Assembly: GCA_036495195.1 (NCBI GenBank)
Contig: DASXNH010000194.1
Coordinates: 1 to 8,495 of the forward strand
Direction: 5' to 3'
Source: Palsa-872 sp036495195
GTDB taxonomy: Bacteria; Chloroflexota; Dormibacteria; Dormibacterales; Dormibacteraceae
DNA length: 8,495 nucleotides
Shown here one piece after another: positions 6,022 through 8,495 of this stretch. Under the pieces are notes generated by a model. The model made no database searches. It had not been told where the DNA came from and saw only the letters and a program-made list of their open reading frames with translations. A program made the translations under genes and the position numbers. Numbering within the stretch: the stretch's first letter is position 1; the number at the start of each line of letters is the position of its first letter.

Positions 6022-7119
6022 TCAGGCGGCGTGGGGCCAGACGTCGTACACGCTGGTGATGATCGATTCGGTCTCCGTCCCATTCTGAAGGTCGTAGATG
6101 TAAGTCTTGCCGCTGACCGGGTGGAAGGGCGGATGTGGCCCGCAGTAGTCCGCGACTACACAGGCGCGCTCTCCGCGATACCAGATGTAGCGCGACGTTA
6201 GGAAGACCGCATCGGTTCGTGCAGCTTTTAGCAGGCGAGTCTCACGCGTCGAGATGTCCACCACGAAGACCTGGCCCCAGCCGGCGCTGTCGCGTGCTGT
6301 GTAGACGATCTGGCCGCCACTCGGGGATCCCTTGGGCTTGATCCACATCACGCCGGGCAGGAAGGGCGAAACCACGCCATTCCGCCAAACCTCGACGCCT
6401 TTGCTGTCTCGAAAGTAAAGACCCTCACCCGACCACGTCGCCATGGTCGTCCCCTGATCGTCGCTGGTTTTCAGCACCTTCCCCTCTGAAGACCAGATAC
6501 GGAAGATGGTGCCGCTGAAATCGTCGACCACCAGGGAGATGAGCGAGCCGTCAGGCGAGAACGACAATTGCAAGTCCCGCCAATTTGGGAGACTGCAGCC
6601 CGATATGCCTTCGCAACCGCCAACACCGCCCGCCCGTACGGAACCGATGATCCGGTCCGATCCGCCGATCAGGAGGTGCACCAAACCGGGGTTGGCGTCA
6701 GTGACGTAAACGACCGACTTGCCATCCGGACTCCAGGCGAAGGCTCGGATGCCCTGATTTGACGAAACCACGGCTGAGAGTGTGGGTTCGGTTAAGCGCT
6801 TTCGAATGATGGTGTTGTTCTCCACCCACGACACGTCGGCCGCGCTGATGAACTGCGGCATGACGGATTTCAACGTGCTTAAGGTCTTGGGGTGAGTGAT
6901 GTCGGTGATGTCCCCGACGATCACTTGATTGCTGCCTCGAAGGTTGACGAGGGCCAAGCAGGGATTTGATGGCAGCGAACATGAGTGAGAGGCTGCGGGC
7001 GGGGTCGGATTGGGCGAGGACGCCTTGCCGTTGGCGGCGGCCGGGCTCGAGCCGCATGCGGACGCAAACAGCGCAATTACAGCAAGTGCACGAATCCCGG
7101 CGGCGACCCTGATGGTCAT
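6022..7119 (-). CDS. Predicted lipoprotein with TolB/WD40-like beta-propeller repeats, function unknown
   Basis: The 365-residue product begins with a lipoprotein-type signal: Arg4 and Arg10, a hydrophobic stretch (11-21) and a lipobox-like FASAC ending at Cys22, then a Ser/Pro/Ala-rich linker to about residue 45. The match is not perfect, since Ala rather than Leu is at -3. The rest shows PD40-type beta-propeller blades: FAWSPDGKSVVYVTD (127-141), LSFSPDGSLISLVVDD (185-200) and weaker ones near 227-238, 259-277 and 339-345. Such propellers usually bind proteins or glycans outside the membrane and have no catalytic signature. Three close cysteine pairs (47/54, 169/175, 320/326) could form disulfides. 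The ATG follows the upstream membrane-protein gene by 36 nt without a clear ribosome-binding site, so cotranscription is likely. I do not recognise a named family. The gene is visibly less GC-rich than the suf genes. Confidence 0.82.
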   Translation of the reverse strand: MTIRVAAGIRALAVIALFASACGSSPAAANGKASSPNPTPPAASHSCSLPSNPCLALVNLRGSNQVIVGDITDITHPKTLSTLKSVMPQFISAADVSWVENNTIIRKRLTEPTLSAVVSSNQGIRAFAWSPDGKSVVYVTDANPGLVHLLIGGSDRIIGSVRAGGVGGCEGISGCSLPNWRDLQLSFSPDGSLISLVVDDFSGTIFRIWSSEGKVLKTSDDQGTTMATWSGEGLYFRDSKGVEVWRNGVVSPFLPGVMWIKPKGSPSGGQIVYTARDSAGWGQVFVVDISTRETRLLKAARTDAVFLTSRYIWYRGERACVVADYCGPHPPFHPVSGKTYIYDLQNGTETESIITSVYDVWPHAA

Positions 7120-7155
7120 GCAGCACTAACGCCGCGGCCGCCGATTGGTTATGAG

Positions 7156-7779
7156 CTAGCAGCCGTTCGCCGAGATTGGATTGCCGTTGGCGTCGACTCC
7201 TACCGTGACGCCGTTGCAGTCGCCGGAGTACGTGGTGAGCGTGCCGTTGGCGCAGCGGTAGTGATATGCGCCGGTCAGGAAACCTGACCCGCCCCCGCCC
7301 ATCGTTCCCGTCGGCGGGCAAATGATGATGCGCTGAGTGATCTCAAAGCCGCCCACCAGAACGAGCACCGCGATCACGGCAGCCCCCACCTCCGACAGCA
7401 TCGCGGTCCTCGAGTTGCCCCCGGCAATTATCGTCACGGCTGCAACGGCCGCAAGGACACCCGCAATAAAAATCGGCAGGCCGATCGAGAACAGGGCGAA
7501 GACTCCGAGCAACATCAGGCCGGCGGCGGCCGCCGCCAGCATGGCCGGTCGCGCCGCCACAAGGCGCGGGTGGCTGGCGAGGGACAACCCAAGTAGCGCC
7601 GCCATCAGCACCATGTAACCGCTGACGAAGGGGACGATCGCCGCCGAGTCGGGCGGTGGGCCGCCCTGGGAATTGAGGATGAGGCGGTACGCAACGATGG
7701 CGGCCACCACCAGCACGATGGCCGCCCAGATCAGCAGCACAGTGGTGCGTCCAAGCCTCCCAGCGCGGGGGATTACCAC
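7156..7779 (-). CDS. Predicted five-helix membrane protein with cysteine-containing C-terminal tail, function unknown
   Basis: The 207-residue product is not recognised as a named family. An Arg-rich N-terminus (IPRAGRLGR) precedes about five hydrophobic segments near residues 12-31, 46-68, 79-98, 101-120 and 129-146. By the positive-inside rule the N-terminus is cytoplasmic, so the tail after helix five would be outside. That tail (147-207) has a Gly-rich linker and four cysteines (154, 176, 188, 207), the last being the final residue, which could make two disulfides. The start is GTG; an in-frame TAG four codons upstream rules out a longer protein, and later starts would cut into helix one. 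There is no good ribosome-binding site, but a TAGAGT element ends 6 nt before the GTG, suggesting a leaderless mRNA. The lipoprotein gene follows on the same strand after 36 nt, so the two probably form an operon acting in the envelope. Confidence 0.75.
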   Translation of the reverse strand: MVIPRAGRLGRTTVLLIWAAIVLVVAAIVAYRLILNSQGGPPPDSAAIVPFVSGYMVLMAALLGLSLASHPRLVAARPAMLAAAAAGLMLLGVFALFSIGLPIFIAGVLAAVAAVTIIAGGNSRTAMLSEVGAAVIAVLVLVGGFEITQRIIICPPTGTMGGGGSGFLTGAYHYRCANGTLTTYSGDCNGVTVGVDANGNPISANGC

Positions 7780-7785
7780 ACGGGA

Positions 7786-7791
7786 ACTCTA
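7786..7791 (-). promoter_or_regulatory. Putative -10 element of a leaderless promoter for the membrane-protein gene
   Basis: Read on the minus strand this is TAGAGT (TANNNT pattern), followed by 6 nt and then the GTG start at 7779. Transcription would begin at or next to the start codon. No clear -35 box is seen, as is common for such promoters. Predicted from pattern only. Confidence 0.45.
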
Positions 7792-7794
7792 GGC

Positions 7795-7814
7795 TTGATC
7801 GCGGTCGTTGATCG
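7795..7814. repeat. Two TTGATCG direct repeats between divergent promoters
   Basis: TTGATCG occurs at 7795-7801 and again at 7808-7814, a 13-bp period with six bases between copies. The pair lies upstream of both predicted -10 elements and overlaps the expected -35 region of the citrate synthase promoter. It could be a regulator-binding site shared by the divergent genes, but 7-bp repeats can also arise by chance. Confidence 0.4.
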
Positions 7815-7822
7815 GGCCTCCT

Positions 7823-7828
7823 TAGACT
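7823..7828 (+). promoter_or_regulatory. Putative -10 element of a leaderless promoter for the citrate synthase gene
   Basis: TAGACT (TANNNT pattern) is followed by 8 nt and then the GTG start at 7837, so the transcript would start at or within a base or two of the start codon. There is no Shine-Dalgarno sequence at a usable distance. Predicted from pattern only. Confidence 0.45.
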
Positions 7829-7836
7829 TAAGCCTC

Positions 7837-8495
7837 GTGCCTGACTTCAGCCCTGGGCTGGAAGGGGTGGTCGCCGCCGAAACTTCGATCAGCGAGGTCG
7901 ATGGCGCCAACGGCCGCCTCATCTACCGGGGTGGATACCTGATCGAAGACCTTGCCCCCGTTGTCACTTACGAAGAGGCTGCCTACCTCCTGTGGCACGG
8001 CGAGCTGCCAACCTCCGCACAGCTCGATGCGCTCAAACATCAGATGGCCGCCTGCCGGACGCTCACCGATCATGCGCAGCGCACGCTGGAGTCCGCCGAC
8101 CCCGAGACCAACCCCATGGACGTCCTGCGCACCGTCGTCTCGGCGCAGGGCTCGGCCAAGCTGCCCACGACTCCGTCGCTCGACGAGGCCGTCGCCCTGA
8201 CCGCGATCTTCCCGACCATCGTCGCCGCCACCTGGCGTCGCAGCCAGGGCCACGACATCGTCAAGCCGCGCGCCGACCTCGGCCACGCCGCCAACCTGCT
8301 GTGGATGATGGACGGCAAGGAGCCGGCCCCCGAGCGCGCCCGGTGGCTTGAGACGTACCTGGTGCTCCTCGCCGACCACGGCCTGAACGCGTCAACCTTC
8401 GCGGCGCGAGTAATCGCATCGACGGGAAGCGACCTGACCTCGTCGGTGGTCGGCGCCATCGGCGCGCTAAAGGGCCCCGCGCATGGAGGCGCTAC
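7837..8495 (+). CDS. Citrate synthase / 2-methylcitrate synthase family protein (3' end outside window)
   Basis: Citrate synthase condenses oxaloacetate with acetyl-CoA at the entry to the TCA cycle; close relatives use propionyl-CoA. About 219 residues are visible, out of roughly 370-380 expected for the short type. The N-terminus PDFSPGLEGVVAAETSIS and RLIYRGGYLIEDLA are typical of this short type. The catalytic histidines are His181 in DHGLNAST and His216 in GPAHGGA, matching His264 and His305 of E. coli GltA. The catalytic aspartate lies beyond the edge, so substrate preference and intactness cannot be judged. The N-terminal domain of the long E. coli-type enzyme is absent. GTG at 7837 gives the usual short lead-in; the frame is also open to a TTG at 7795, which would add 14 residues and swallow the promoter region. 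No ribosome-binding site is seen, consistent with a leaderless mRNA. Confidence 0.93.
   Translation, partial: MPDFSPGLEGVVAAETSISEVDGANGRLIYRGGYLIEDLAPVVTYEEAAYLLWHGELPTSAQLDALKHQMAACRTLTDHAQRTLESADPETNPMDVLRTVVSAQGSAKLPTTPSLDEAVALTAIFPTIVAATWRRSQGHDIVKPRADLGHAANLLWMMDGKEPAPERARWLETYLVLLADHGLNASTFAARVIASTGSDLTSSVVGAIGALKGPAHGGA

Noticed and set aside
6135..7287. Several short plus-strand open frames opposite the lipoprotein and membrane-protein genes
   Set aside because: No ribosome-binding sites or family motifs, and the minus-strand genes have clear signal peptide, propeller and membrane features.
7795..7836. Upstream TTG start for citrate synthase, adding 14 residues
   Set aside because: It would include the predicted promoter, and the GTG at 7837 already gives the typical short N-terminus before GLEGV.
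1..8495. CRISPR array, tRNA/rRNA genes, transposase or phage genes
   Set aside because: No regularly spaced repeats, no tRNA-like cloverleaf noticed by eye, and no integrase, transposase or structural phage motifs in any long frame.

Overview
The window comes from a high-GC bacterial chromosome. The left three quarters is one tightly packed plus-strand operon for iron-sulfur (Fe-S) cluster assembly (SUF). The right quarter holds two minus-strand cell-envelope genes and the first part of a citrate synthase gene. A SufS/SufU sulfur-transfer pair, GTG and TTG starts, and two apparently leaderless promoters of TANNNT type point to a high-GC Terrabacteria lineage such as Actinomycetota, Dormibacterota or Chloroflexota. 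This placement is an inference; no rRNA or marker gene settles it.

SUF operon (1-6009, plus): sufC, sufB, sufD, a Rieske ferredoxin, sufS, sufU, a single-domain rhodanese, sufT. Every junction either overlaps (1 to 8 nt) or leaves a 2-nt gap, so the eight genes almost certainly share one transcript and are translationally coupled. The first base of the sufC start codon lies just outside the window, so the promoter and any regulator such as sufR cannot be seen. In the expected scheme SufS takes sulfur from cysteine, SufU accepts the persulfide by a zinc-ligand swap, and the SufBCD scaffold ATPase builds the cluster. SufT helps mature or deliver clusters. The Rieske protein and rhodanese are plausible electron and sulfur carriers for this machine. 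All key catalytic residues of the SUF proteins can be found.

Envelope pair (6022-7779, minus): a five-helix membrane protein with a cysteine-containing C-terminal tail, followed 36 nt downstream by a lipoprotein with beta-propeller-like WSPDG repeats. The lipoprotein gene converges on sufT with only 12 nt between stop codons. Neither gene is recognised as a named family, and the lipoprotein gene is visibly less GC-rich than the suf genes.

Divergent intergenic region (7780-7836) and citrate synthase (7837 to the window end, plus): 57 bp separate the membrane-protein gene from a citrate synthase family gene. Each start is a GTG with a TANNNT-type -10 element 6-8 nt upstream and no convincing ribosome-binding site. 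Two TTGATCG direct repeats lie between the promoters. The citrate synthase reading frame runs off the right edge just after its second catalytic histidine.

I saw no tRNA, rRNA, CRISPR array, transposon or phage gene. The most interesting features are the accessory genes in the SUF operon, the unusually short SufU, the paired leaderless promoters and the uncharacterised envelope gene pair. I found no clearly unprecedented system.
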